The notes under the pieces: model-generated
Told to the model about the DNA's origin: nothing
What the model saw: only the letters and a program-made list of their open reading frames with translations
The model's database searches: none
Source: Paenibacillus sp. FSL H8-0048
Lineage (GTDB): Bacteria > Bacillota > Bacilli > Paenibacillales > Paenibacillaceae
Direction: 5' to 3'
Length of the DNA stretch: 64,000 nucleotides
NCBI RefSeq assembly: GCF_038002825.1
Contig: NZ_JBBODF010000001.1
Span: 124,001-188,000, forward strand
Made by a program: the position numbers and the translations under genes
Part shown: positions 1 to 8,334 of the stretch, piece after piece
How the letters are laid out: every line of letters starts with the position of its first letter
Position numbering within the stretch: position 1 is the first letter of the stretch

Positions 1-1745
1 CGGTGTTCTCCACTAAGAAGCAGGCGATTGCCTTATCCGACATTTCATTACATACCCTGAATGCCACGATAAACAGCGGGGAGGACGCCTATGTCTACAT
101 TTTGAACAAGCATGGTGAACTGATGTATGAATCCGATCCCGGCAAAGGGCTGTTAGTCCCTGAGCAATTCGGCCAGCTTGCCGGAACGATCAATTACATG
201 GAGGACAAGGGGACAGTCCAGCAGGAGGTCTCCGGCCGCGACAGTCTGAAGCTTATCTATGCCAAGTCCTCGTATAATAACTGGATCTATCTGACCGTGC
301 TGGACCAGGCGGAGATTACCCGCTCGCTGGAGATGACCAAGTTCGGGATCTCCGCGATGGGGCTGCTGTCGATTCTCCTGATCTGGGTGGTGGCATATAT
401 GATTTCTCAATATTTCACCAAGCCGATCGAGCAGCTGAAGCGCAGTCTGCCTGTTATTCCGCAGGTGAATTCCAGGAATGAGCTGGAATATATCCGCCAT
501 TCGATTGATACGATTATCTCGGAGAAGGCTTCGCTTGAGAGTCTGATCGAATCGGAAATGCCGCGGCTGGAGACGCAGCTGATCCTGAATCTGTTCCGCA
601 GCCGTGTCTCGGCAGAGGAGCTGGAGCAGAGTCTGCTCCGGTTCGGGTACAACCTGTCAGAGAAGCACCGTTATGCGGCGATGCTGATTCAGCTGGACAG
701 TCTGGGCGACCGGGAGGCTTCGGACAAGGATGTCCTGCTGCTGGCCGTCAATAAGATGGTGGAGGAGCTGATCCCGGCTGGTCACCGGCTGCTGCCTATT
801 ATCCTGAATGATGACACCCAGGCCACGATTCTGACCTTCGCCGGGTACAGTGATGCTGCGATGAACAAGGAAGTGACGGATTATGCGGCAGCCCTGCTGA
901 AGGCAGTGCGCGATTATCTGAAGGTGTCGATCAGCATCGGCATCAGCAACTTTTACAGCAATTTGTTAGAGAGCAAGGAAGCCGGGGAGATGAGCAAGCA
1001 GGCGCTGCATCAACGGCTGAACTTGGGTAAGGAATCGATTATCTTCTATGAGGATATATCCATGGTTGTCTCCGGTCCGGTGTCGCTGCATTATCCGGCA
1101 GAGCTGGAGACGCAATTGTTCAATGCCATCCGGCTGGGGGACAAGGAGCAAGTCACCGCTGCGCTCTATCCGTTCCTGGCGGAGCTGATGGGCAAGAACA
1201 AGAGCACCCTGAAATTCGAGGTCATGCTGGTGCGGCTCGTGAACAACCTGATTCAGCTGGAGCAGCATCTGGGAGTTAGCGTCCTGTTGACCCAGGATAA
1301 CAATAAGCTGTATCACCGCCTGCTGGACATCCGCAATCCCGAAGAGATGGAGCGGATGCTGGTGCAGGAGGTTATTTACCCCATGATGTACAGCATGAAG
1401 GACAAGACCAGCCAGCAGTTCCGCTGTCTCTCGGATAAGATCACAGACATTGTGCATGCGGAATATGACCGTGAGCTTACGCTGGAGGGGATTGGCGAGC
1501 GGCTGCATTACAATCCGAATTATCTAAGCAGCATCTTCAAAAAAGAGTACGGCACCGCCTTCAGCGAATACCTCATGAACTACCGCCTGGAGATGGCCAA
1601 ACGGTGGCTGACAGAGACGGATATGACGATCAAGGAGATCGCGGAACGGCTGCAGTATCATAATCCGCAGAATTTCATCCGGTCCTTCCGCAAGAAGGAG
1701 CAGGTTACGCCTGGCGCTTACCGGAAGCTGAAGCAGGGCGAATAG
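1..1745 (+). CDS. AraC-family transcriptional regulator with membrane sensor half (5' partial)
   Basis: The frame is open from the left edge, so the true start lies outside the window; about 580 residues are visible. The first ~105 residues look like the end of an extracellular Cache-type sensor. One membrane helix follows (about 113-137), then a HAMP-like stretch, a degenerate GGDEF/PucR-like middle domain (about 200-350) and a C-terminal pair of AraC helix-turn-helix motifs (about 480-575, ending with the usual PGAYRK-type tail). This is the YesN-like one-protein sensor/regulator architecture that Paenibacillus places beside oligosaccharide ABC transporters. It probably controls the neighbouring permease and binding-protein genes; that link is inferred from position. 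Confidence 0.9.
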   Translation, partial: VFSTKKQAIALSDISLHTLNATINSGEDAYVYILNKHGELMYESDPGKGLLVPEQFGQLAGTINYMEDKGTVQQEVSGRDSLKLIYAKSSYNNWIYLTVLDQAEITRSLEMTKFGISAMGLLSILLIWVVAYMISQYFTKPIEQLKRSLPVIPQVNSRNELEYIRHSIDTIISEKASLESLIESEMPRLETQLILNLFRSRVSAEELEQSLLRFGYNLSEKHRYAAMLIQLDSLGDREASDKDVLLLAVNKMVEELIPAGHRLLPIILNDDTQATILTFAGYSDAAMNKEVTDYAAALLKAVRDYLKVSISIGISNFYSNLLESKEAGEMSKQALHQRLNLGKESIIFYEDISMVVSGPVSLHYPAELETQLFNAIRLGDKEQVTAALYPFLAELMGKNKSTLKFEVMLVRLVNNLIQLEQHLGVSVLLTQDNNKLYHRLLDIRNPEEMERMLVQEVIYPMMYSMKDKTSQQFRCLSDKITDIVHAEYDRELTLEGIGERLHYNPNYLSSIFKKEYGTAFSEYLMNYRLEMAKRWLTETDMTIKEIAERLQYHNPQNFIRSFRKKEQVTPGAYRKLKQGE

Positions 1746-1804
1746 CAGTGGATTTTAGCGGGAACAGGGGATTGGCATAGGAGCTTGTATCAGGTGTTCA
1801 TAGA

Positions 1805-1842
1805 GAAACGGTACCGTCCTTGCTTCAAGGCGGTACCGTTTC
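1805..1842. terminator. Strong stem-loop between convergent genes
   Basis: A near-perfect hairpin (12-bp outer stem GAAACGGTACCG, then a 5-bp inner stem, with a CTT loop) lies between the converging AraC regulator and permease genes. It is placed to end transcription from both sides. The T-run after it is weak on both strands. Confidence 0.7.
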
Positions 1843-1886
1843 TGCATATGCTCTATACATTTGGATGGACGCTGAACGGCGGGCCG

Positions 1887-2771
1887 TCAGCCTTTGACCG
1901 CTCCGAGCAGAGCGCCCTTAGTGAAATGCTTCTGTACAAAAGGATAAGCGGCCAGCATCGGCACAGTGGCGATGACAATGACCGCCATTTTGATCGTTTG
2001 AGCCGGCGGCACAATATCGACCGAGCTTCCTTCGGCCTGCATCCCGCTGGAGACAATGACGATCTGGCGCAGCAGCACCTGGATTGGCCATTTTGCCGAA
2101 TCATTCATGTAGAGGATCGCGTTCATGTACGTGTTCCAGTAAGCAACCGCGTAGAACAGGGAGATGGTGGCGATGGAAGGCAGGGCCAGGGGCAGCATGA
2201 TCCGCATGAAGATTCCGAAGTCATTGCTTCCGTCGATCTTGGCGGACTCCTCCAGACTGTCAGGCAGCGCCTGGAAGAAGTTGCGCATGATAATCATGTT
2301 GAAGGCATTGACGGCAACCGGGAAGATCAGGGACCCGTACGAGTTGATCAGGCCGACGCTTTTGACGACCAGGAAGGTGGGGATCATTCCGCCGCTGAAC
2401 AGCATGGAGAAGACGACGATGAAGTTAATCGTATTGCGGGCAGGCAGGTATCTCCTGGACAAGCCGTAGGCCATCAGCGCGGTAAGCAGCATACTCACTA
2501 CGGTTCCTGCAATAGTGACACCCACGGATACCCCGAGTCCCCGGAAGATGGTCGGCGTTGAGAGAATGTAGCGGTACGCGTCCAGGGAGAACGTGGTCGG
2601 GAATAAGATGAACCGCTTGGCCATCACCTCCTGGGTGGTAGCGAAGGAGCTGGCAATGATATTGATGAAGGGCAATAAGCAGACAAGCGCAATCAGAATG
2701 AGGATGGCTGTATTAACGAAGGTGAAAATCCTTCCGCCGACCGATTCTTTTCTACGTGAGCTATGGTTCAT
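1887..2771 (-). CDS. Carbohydrate ABC transporter permease, LplC/YtcP type
   Basis: This 294-residue protein has six predicted membrane helices and the permease EAA loop (EESAKIDGSNDFGIFMRIMLPL) that contacts the ATPase. It resembles LplC/YtcP permeases of complex-sugar importers (CUT1 family). An AGGAGG site precedes the ATG by a normal distance. It is transcribed away from its partner permease at 3050, which is unusual because the two are normally in one operon. No ATPase gene is present, as is usual in Bacillales, where a shared MsmX-type ATPase energises many CUT1 importers. Confidence 0.92.
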   Translation of the reverse strand: MNHSSRRKESVGGRIFTFVNTAILILIALVCLLPFINIIASSFATTQEVMAKRFILFPTTFSLDAYRYILSTPTIFRGLGVSVGVTIAGTVVSMLLTALMAYGLSRRYLPARNTINFIVVFSMLFSGGMIPTFLVVKSVGLINSYGSLIFPVAVNAFNMIIMRNFFQALPDSLEESAKIDGSNDFGIFMRIMLPLALPSIATISLFYAVAYWNTYMNAILYMNDSAKWPIQVLLRQIVIVSSGMQAEGSSVDIVPPAQTIKMAVIVIATVPMLAAYPFVQKHFTKGALLGAVKG

Positions 2772-2823
2772 TCTGTGATCCTCCTCGGTTTTCAGTACCT
2801 CTTCACTGTAACAAGGAGCAGAA

Positions 2824-2838
2824 ATTACGTATATAATC
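2824..2838 (-). promoter_or_regulatory. Mirror-image promoter element, leftward copy
   Basis: On the minus strand this reads GATTATATACGTAAT, exactly matching the rightward copy at 2980-2994. It contains a TATA-like -10 core and lies 53 bp from the LplC-like start codon. It is probably the core promoter, or a regulator site around it, for the leftward permease. Confidence 0.5.
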
Positions 2839-2959
2839 CGGGCATGAGGTGTTCGCAGTTAAGCCCCGTGCAGCCCGTCTCCGCAGAATAATCATTAGCC
2901 TAGGCGGGTAATCCTCAGAGGAGATCTGATCGGCCTTAACCCCGCAGCCGCGGGGGTTC

Positions 2960-2973
2960 TGTAAACGCTATCA
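2960..2973 (+). promoter_or_regulatory. CcpA catabolite response element (cre)
   Basis: TGTAAACGCTATCA fits the Bacillus cre consensus TGWNANCGNTNWCA at every position. It ends a few bases before the rightward promoter element at 2980. Occupancy by CcpA there would repress the rightward permease/binding protein transcript when preferred sugars are available, as is standard for sugar-uptake operons. Confidence 0.7.
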
Positions 2974-2979
2974 CATAAT

Positions 2980-2994
2980 GATTATATACGTAAT
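2980..2994 (+). promoter_or_regulatory. Mirror-image promoter element, rightward copy
   Basis: GATTATATACGTAAT lies 56 bp upstream of the rightward permease start and is the exact inverted counterpart of 2824-2838. It offers a TATATA-like -10 and follows the cre site directly. The two copies imply that both divergent transcripts start from the same promoter sequence. Confidence 0.5.
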
Positions 2995-3049
2995 GTAAGA
3001 AATTTCTTACGCTGGAATCGTAACAGGAACGAGCAAAGGAGGCTGACAT

Positions 3050-4009
3050 GTGAAAGCAACAAGCATCACCGCAACACCAAATCTGACCATAGAAAAGGGG
3101 AAAGGCGCACGCGCTCTAACGGCTCTGAACAAATACAAGCTGCTGTATCTGATGATCCTGCCCGGGCTGCTGTATTTCATCATCTTTAAATATCTGCCCA
3201 TGGGCGGGCTGATCATTGCGTTCCAGAATTATCAGCCGTTCCAGGGGATTACCGGGAGTGAGTGGGTCGGCCTGAAGCATTTCATCCGGTTATTTACGGA
3301 GCCTACGTTCATGCAGCTGCTGCGCAATACCCTGATTCTGTTTGCCATGAACATTGTGATTTTCTTCCCGCTGCCGATTATTGTAGCCTTGATGCTGAAC
3401 GAGTTGAAGGGACGTTATCTCAAAAACTGGATTCAGACGATTATCTACATCCCGCACTTCATGTCCTGGGTCATCATTGTCTCCATTACGTATGTGTTCC
3501 TGACGGTGGATGGCGGGGTTATCAATGAGATGATCGCAAGTCTTGGCGGCAAAAAGATCAGCTTCCTCACCTCCTCCGAGTGGCTGCGGACGATCTATAT
3601 CCTGCAGATTATCTGGAAGGAGCTTGGATGGTCGACCATTATTTATCTGGCAGCCATCACTGTAGTGGACCCGCAGCTTTATGAAGCCTCCGAGATGGAC
3701 GGGGCAAGCCGTCTGCGCAAGACCTGGCATGTTACACTGCCGGCCATCCGTCCCGTGATTATTACGCTGCTGATCCTCAAAATCGGCAGCACGCTGGATC
3801 TTGGCTTCGAGCATATGTATCTGCTGCTGAATTCACTGAACCGGAGTGTCGCCGAGATTTTCGATACCTATATCTATACGGCGGGCCTCAAGAACGGGCA
3901 ATTAAGCTTTAGCACCACGATAGGTTTGTTCAAGGGTGTTGTCGGGTTGATTCTCGTGATGCTCTCCAACAAGCTGGCCAAAAGAATGGGCGAAGACGGC
4001 GTGTATTAA
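3050..4009 (+). CDS. Carbohydrate ABC transporter permease, LplB/YteP type
   Basis: This 319-residue permease starts with GTG behind an AAAGGAGG site. It has a cytoplasmic leader of about 30 residues, six predicted helices and the EAA loop (EASEMDGASRLRKTWHVTLP). Sequence features such as FKYLPMGGLIIAFQNY and the NRSVAEIFDTYIY stretch are typical of LplB-like CUT1 permeases. It should pair with the LplC-like permease on the other strand and with the binding protein downstream, with which it shares a transcript (gap 41 bp). Confidence 0.93.
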   Translation: MKATSITATPNLTIEKGKGARALTALNKYKLLYLMILPGLLYFIIFKYLPMGGLIIAFQNYQPFQGITGSEWVGLKHFIRLFTEPTFMQLLRNTLILFAMNIVIFFPLPIIVALMLNELKGRYLKNWIQTIIYIPHFMSWVIIVSITYVFLTVDGGVINEMIASLGGKKISFLTSSEWLRTIYILQIIWKELGWSTIIYLAAITVVDPQLYEASEMDGASRLRKTWHVTLPAIRPVIITLLILKIGSTLDLGFEHMYLLLNSLNRSVAEIFDTYIYTAGLKNGQLSFSTTIGLFKGVVGLILVMLSNKLAKRMGEDGVY

Positions 4010-4050
4010 AGCTAAGGCTAACTATTTCTATCTACCAAAGGAGAAGTGTT

Positions 4051-5553
4051 ATGAACAAAAGATGGGTCACTCTAATTGCAATCGCTACAATGGCTACCAC
4101 TGTGCTCTCGGCATGCGGCGGAGACAAAGAAGAGAAGAAGACTGCCGCTGCAGAGGATCTGAACTCGACACTGGAATTAACCTGGCTGAATATTCTGCAC
4201 ACCGCTTCGCCGCCGACCGATACGATCAAATCTCTGCTTGAGGAATACACCAACAGCAAAATCACCTTCAACTGGGTGCCCGATGCTTCCAAGGAAGAGC
4301 GGATCACTACGGCGCTGGCCTCCGGGGAGCTTGCAGACATTGTCACCCTGACCATGATGACCAATTCATCGGTTAGAAGCTCACTGAAATCAGGACTGTT
4401 CTGGGATGTGGGGCCGTACCTCGCAGAGTTCAGTAATCTGGCGAAGATTGCTCCTGAGCTGAAGGAAGCGGCTTCGATTGAAGGCGTGCTGTACGGCGTT
4501 CCCTTCCAGAAGAATCTGGCGCGTTCCGGTCTGATTTTCCGCAAGGACTGGCTGGATAAGCTGGGTCTGCCGGTTCCGAAGACGCTTGATGAGGTCTATG
4601 AAGTGGCCAGAGCGTTCACAGAGGACGACCCGGACGGCAACGGTGTGAAGGATACGACAGGCTTCGGGGATCGATCAGAGCTGAAATACAGCAGCTTCAA
4701 AACACTAAGCTCCTACTTCGGCACGCCGAATGGCTGGAAGGTGGATGATAGCGGCAAGTTTACCCCTGAATTCGATACCCAAGAGTATATCGACACGATG
4801 AATTACTCCAGAAAGCTCTACGAGAACGGATATCTGGCGCAGGACTTCGCAGTTACAGCCAAAACGGACCAGCAGCAGCAATTCGCGCAAGGGAAGACCG
4901 GGATCTATACCGGGATGGTGGACATCACCAGTCTGAGAACATTAGCGCAGGATCTGCAGCCGGGCATGGAGCTGGTGCCGGTGAACAAGATTTCTAATGG
5001 AGATGGACAGTATCATATCTGGTCCGAGGGCAGCGGGATCGGCGGATTGATGGCTTTTCCGAAATCTGAGGTGAAGACTGAAGCAGAGCTCAAGCGGCTG
5101 CTGAAGTTCGTCAATGACCTGATCGATGAGAAGGCGTTCATGCTGATGACCGGCGGGATCGAAGGCACCCACTATGAATATGATGAGAACGGGGCCTTCA
5201 AAATTCTGAACACCGAGCTGTGGCAGGCGGATGTGCAGCCTTTCTCCTCCAGCAGACCTAGTGAAATTGCCTATACGCTTAAGGATGCGAACCCTGAGAA
5301 GCAGCTGGCCAATGAGCTGATCCGCGAGAATGACAAGTTCGCCGTGCTTGACCCAACCGTTCCGCTGGATTCGGCAACCAATAATGAGCAGGGAACGGAA
5401 TTGCAAAAGATCATTACAGATGCTACCTTCAAATATATCATGGGCCAATCGGATGAGGCGGCCTTCAAGAAAGCCGTACAGACCTGGAAGGATTCGGGCG
5501 GAACCAAGATCACCGAAGAATATGAAGCTGCATATAAACTGACCAAGAAGTAA
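4051..5553 (+). CDS. Extracellular solute-binding lipoprotein, LplA type
   Basis: The 500-residue product begins with a lipoprotein signal peptide ending in LSAC, so Cys22 should be lipid-anchored on the outer face of the membrane. The rest is a family 1 solute-binding fold of the long LplA type (ca. 500 residues) that binds oligosaccharides. A stretch resembling the calcium-binding motif of these proteins is visible (DDPDGNGVKDTTGFG, about residue 190). Start ATG follows AAAGGAG. It lies between the permease and a pectin methylesterase, suggesting a pectin-derived substrate. Confidence 0.92.
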   Translation: MNKRWVTLIAIATMATTVLSACGGDKEEKKTAAAEDLNSTLELTWLNILHTASPPTDTIKSLLEEYTNSKITFNWVPDASKEERITTALASGELADIVTLTMMTNSSVRSSLKSGLFWDVGPYLAEFSNLAKIAPELKEAASIEGVLYGVPFQKNLARSGLIFRKDWLDKLGLPVPKTLDEVYEVARAFTEDDPDGNGVKDTTGFGDRSELKYSSFKTLSSYFGTPNGWKVDDSGKFTPEFDTQEYIDTMNYSRKLYENGYLAQDFAVTAKTDQQQQFAQGKTGIYTGMVDITSLRTLAQDLQPGMELVPVNKISNGDGQYHIWSEGSGIGGLMAFPKSEVKTEAELKRLLKFVNDLIDEKAFMLMTGGIEGTHYEYDENGAFKILNTELWQADVQPFSSSRPSEIAYTLKDANPEKQLANELIRENDKFAVLDPTVPLDSATNNEQGTELQKIITDATFKYIMGQSDEAAFKKAVQTWKDSGGTKITEEYEAAYKLTKK

Positions 5554-5588
5554 GCAAGCTATAAACGAAGTCCGGAGTGCGAGAGAGG

Positions 5589-6560
5589 ATGGGAAAAGGA
5601 ATGCTGGTGGGCAAAGAGGGCTTTTGCGATTACTCTACCATTCAGGCGGCAGTCGATGCCCTGGAACGGCTGGACCCGGAGATAGAGGCCACGCTCTACA
5701 TTATGCCGGGCGTGTATAAGGAGGAGGTGCGGGTCTACCGCTCCCTTCTCCGTATCATCGGCATCGGACAAGTGGAGATCACGATGAACCGCTATGCCCG
5801 GGAGCTGGATGAGCAGGGGGAGGAGATCGGGACCTTTGCGACTCCCACCCTGTTCCTTGGCGGCCGGAAGCTGGTCCTGGAGAATCTGACCGTCTCCAAT
5901 ACAGCGGGGCAAGGCAGCGAGGTAGGGCAGGCAGTAGCGGTGTACGCCCATTGTGATGAGACGGTATTCCGAAATTGTACCTTCAAGGGCCATCAGGACA
6001 CGCTGTTCACCGGCCCGCTGCCGCCGGCCCCCAGAGAGCGTCTGCTGTTCGGCGGCGTTCCGCTGCGGGAGCATCACGCACAGTACCGCCAGTTATACCA
6101 GTACTGTTATATTGAGGGAACGGTAGATTATATTTTTGGGGGAGCAACGGCCTGCTTCGAGCATTGCACGCTGCACAGCCTGCGGAATAGCGGAGGCCAT
6201 GCAGGCTACATCACGGCAGCCTCCACTCCCGAAGGGCAGGCCTACGGCTACGTGTTCAATCAATGTTATCTGAGCGCTGAGCCGGGAACAGCCCCGGTAT
6301 TCCTGGGCCGTCCATGGCGGGAGCATGCCAAGACTGCCTTTGTGGATTGCCGGATGGGCCAGCATATCCACCCCCAAGGCTGGACTCATTGGGGCGAGCC
6401 TGCCAATGAGCAAATGGTCAGGTATGCGGAGTACACTTCTGAAGGAACTGCGGCGATTCTGCGGCAGCAGCGTGTGCCTTGGGCTGAGCTGCATGGAAGC
6501 GGCACTGCGCGGGCCGGCAGGGACGATGTACTGGCCGGGTTCCATCCGCCGGAAGGATAA
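5589..6560 (+). CDS. Pectin methylesterase (carbohydrate esterase family 8), no signal peptide
   Basis: Hydrolyses methyl esters of (oligo)galacturonates. Family signatures are clear: GHQDTLF (catalytic Gln and Asp), GTVDYIFGGA (nucleophilic Asp) and FLGRPW (substrate-binding Arg/Trp), within a right-handed beta-helix of about 320 residues. No signal peptide or membrane helix is visible at any of the three possible starts (GTG 5577, ATG 5589, ATG 5601; 5589 chosen because GGAG lies 11 bases upstream). The enzyme therefore probably acts inside the cell on imported oligomers. It follows the binding-protein gene by 35 bp and is probably the last gene of that transcript. Confidence 0.88.
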   Translation: MGKGMLVGKEGFCDYSTIQAAVDALERLDPEIEATLYIMPGVYKEEVRVYRSLLRIIGIGQVEITMNRYARELDEQGEEIGTFATPTLFLGGRKLVLENLTVSNTAGQGSEVGQAVAVYAHCDETVFRNCTFKGHQDTLFTGPLPPAPRERLLFGGVPLREHHAQYRQLYQYCYIEGTVDYIFGGATACFEHCTLHSLRNSGGHAGYITAASTPEGQAYGYVFNQCYLSAEPGTAPVFLGRPWREHAKTAFVDCRMGQHIHPQGWTHWGEPANEQMVRYAEYTSEGTAAILRQQRVPWAELHGSGTARAGRDDVLAGFHPPEG

Positions 6561-6589
6561 GTTATCTTGTGATTATGAGGCAGTGACAA

Positions 6590-6628
6590 TAAAAGGGATG
6601 ACCCCGCTACACGGGGCCATCCCTTTAT
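6590..6628. terminator. Bidirectional terminator
   Basis: The stem AAAGGGATG/CATCCCTTT is extended by CCCCG/CGGGG around a small loop and flanked by A-rich and T-rich tracts. It lies between the convergent pectin esterase and yxcD-like genes. Confidence 0.8.
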
Positions 6629-6649
6629 TCGAGTCAAGTCTTGCAACAC

Positions 6650-6937
6650 TTACGTGTTCACAACCGCTGTAATCTCTTCGTCCAGCTCCAGCCGTACATC
6701 TTCACGGTAGGCACGGATGCCGTATTCGCTGTGTACGTAGCGAAGAATAGACTCAATCATGTTGGACTCCACCAGGTACTGGCTTCTTCCCTGTATCCAG
6801 ACCTCTGCGGTGTAGCCGGTGTCCTCGTCCCAGCTCAGTTCCACCTGGACTTCCTCCACCCGCACAGCCTTACGTTCCGCCATATGCAGGCAGATCGCAT
6901 TGATAATCTCGTCCATGCTGAGAACAGTAACACCCAT
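6650..6937 (-). CDS. YxcD-like small protein (DUF2653)
   Basis: This 95-residue acidic protein has the pattern of the YxcD/DUF2653 family (N-terminal helix DEIINAICLHMAERK, then VEVELS-type strands and a Y..R..V.L.L ending). Its function is not established. Its ATG overlaps the stop of the upstream Gly-rich exported protein (TAATG), so the two are translationally coupled. No membrane segment is visible. Confidence 0.8.
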   Translation of the reverse strand: MGVTVLSMDEIINAICLHMAERKAVRVEEVQVELSWDEDTGYTAEVWIQGRSQYLVESNMIESILRYVHSEYGIRAYREDVRLELDEEITAVVNT

Positions 6938-7374
6938 TAGTAGCGTCCGTCTCTTTCTTCCAGCCGGCGCCGCTCCTGTCTGCGCTTGAAGAAGGACATA
7001 ATCAGCGTAATTACGAAGTAGATGGCCAGCATGTTAATCAGGAATCCGATGATATTTCCAAAAGCGCCCATGCCGGCGAACATTCCGCCGAAGAGGAAGC
7101 CGGCGATCCCGCCGATCATCAGGCCTTTCATCAGGCTGCCGCCGCTGAAGAAGCCGCGGTTCGCGTTCGCTGCAGTTCCGTTGGTGTTGCTTTTGGTGCT
7201 ATCGCTTTGTTTCACATTATTTGTGGTTGATTTCTTCGGGGTCGTCGTGAATCCCCGGCTTCCTGATTTGAAGCCCCCGCCGCCGCGGCGGGCATCTGCG
7301 AAGTCAGGAACAGTGACAGCGAAGAACAGCGTGAAGGCCATAACGATCATCATTACACGTTTCATTGGTTTCAT
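6937..7374 (-). CDS. Exported or membrane protein with Gly/Arg- and Ser/Thr-rich linker
   Basis: About 145 residues. An N-terminal hydrophobic segment ends in PDFADA, a plausible signal-peptidase site. It is followed by an RRGGGG-containing low-complexity linker, a Gly-rich hydrophobic region and a second membrane helix (FLINMLAIYFVITLIMSFF), with a basic R-rich end. ATG 7374 was chosen over TTG 7383 because AGGAGG sits only 3 bases before the TTG. The arrangement recalls the N-terminal part of Tim44-like bacterial proteins, but the Tim44 domain is absent. Function unknown; coupled to yxcD. Confidence 0.75.
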   Translation of the reverse strand: MKPMKRVMMIVMAFTLFFAVTVPDFADARRGGGGFKSGSRGFTTTPKKSTTNNVKQSDSTKSNTNGTAANANRGFFSGGSLMKGLMIGGIAGFLFGGMFAGMGAFGNIIGFLINMLAIYFVITLIMSFFKRRQERRRLEERDGRY

Positions 7375-7492
7375 TGAGTACAAGAACCTCCTAGAAGTTT
7401 GGTAACACCCAGTTTACCCGGCTGTTGCCCGGTAATACGCAGAGCGGAGGCTGAGGTTTCAAATTTTAATAAATAAGAATTTACATAAAAAA

Positions 7493-7515
7493 TGCGCGGG
7501 TCCGGGACCCGCGCA
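7493..7515 (-). terminator. Intrinsic terminator of carbonic anhydrase gene
   Basis: A 10-bp GC stem (TGCGCGGGTC/GACCCGCGCA) is followed on the minus strand by TTTTTTATG, just downstream of the carbonic anhydrase stop. Confidence 0.9.
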
Positions 7516-7538
7516 AACAGCAGTATCAGAGAGTTGCC

Positions 7539-8102
7539 TTAGTCCGCGTATCCGTCCGAGACAAGCTCAAGCGCTCCGGTAGCCGGATCGATGATCATGC
7601 CGTGAATAGGTACGTTTGGGGGGAGTAAGGGATGGCGCTTAATCAGCTCCACAGTCTGAATTACCCCCTCCTCGACATTGTCAAACCCGCGCAGCCATTT
7701 CGTCAGCTTAATTCCCGAATTCTCCAGCGTGCTGAGCACTTCATCGGAGACGCCGCGCTCCTTGATGGAGTTAATCATCTTGTCCGCGTTCAGGGAAGCC
7801 ATGCCGCATTCATAATGCCCGACGACGATGACTTCGTCTGCATCCAGCTCGTATAGCGCAACCATGACGCTGCGCATGACACTGCCGAACGGCTGGGAGA
7901 TGACGGCTCCGGCGTTCTTGATGATTTTGACATCACCGTTCTTGAAATTCATGGCCTTGGGCAGAAGCTCAACAAGCCGTGTGTCCATGCAGGTGATGAT
8001 CAGCATTTTTTTATCCGGGAAGCGGCTGGTCAGATAGCTCTCGTATGCCTTTTCCTCTACAAAATGCTTGTTGAACTCCATAATGTCTGTAATCTGACTC
8101 AT
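7539..8102 (-). CDS. Beta-class carbonic anhydrase
   Basis: Interconverts CO2 and bicarbonate in the cytoplasm. The zinc ligands of the beta class are present: Cys38 with Asp40 and Arg42 (ITCMDTR), and His96 and Cys99 (VGHYEC). At 187 residues it has the normal length of the short Bacillus YtiB-like form. ATG 8102 is used rather than ATG 8108 because AAGGAGG lies 9 bases before 8102 but only 3 before 8108. A dedicated terminator follows. It is transcribed divergently from the M32 carboxypeptidase, with no other gene in the 232-bp gap. Confidence 0.95.
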   Translation of the reverse strand: MSQITDIMEFNKHFVEEKAYESYLTSRFPDKKMLIITCMDTRLVELLPKAMNFKNGDVKIIKNAGAVISQPFGSVMRSVMVALYELDADEVIVVGHYECGMASLNADKMINSIKERGVSDEVLSTLENSGIKLTKWLRGFDNVEEGVIQTVELIKRHPLLPPNVPIHGMIIDPATGALELVSDGYAD

Positions 8103-8334
8103 GAGCATGCGCCTCCTTAATTGATTAAACTGTAATCCATTGTACTGCGTCTAGCCGTGAACATAAAGGGCTTCCTGTAATCAAATTTTGCAAAATCTAA
8201 GCGGAGCCTGTCTCCGCGCCTGTGAGCCGTTAACTAATTCAAATTTGAAGAGATATCGCCCGAATTTGATTATAGCGATTATAAAAAGTATCATCAAGAG
8301 GAGTAGAAAAAAATGACAAGGCAGGTGCTCAGAC

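Noticed and set aside
966..1508. 180-residue minus-strand frame inside the AraC regulator gene
   Set aside because: Shadow of the plus-strand gene; no ribosome site and Gln/His/Leu-rich composition typical of antisense translation.
1785..2561. 258-residue plus-strand frame antisense to the LplC-like permease
   Set aside because: Low-complexity His/Asp/Gln-rich translation with no ribosome site; the minus strand has a clear permease with EAA motif.
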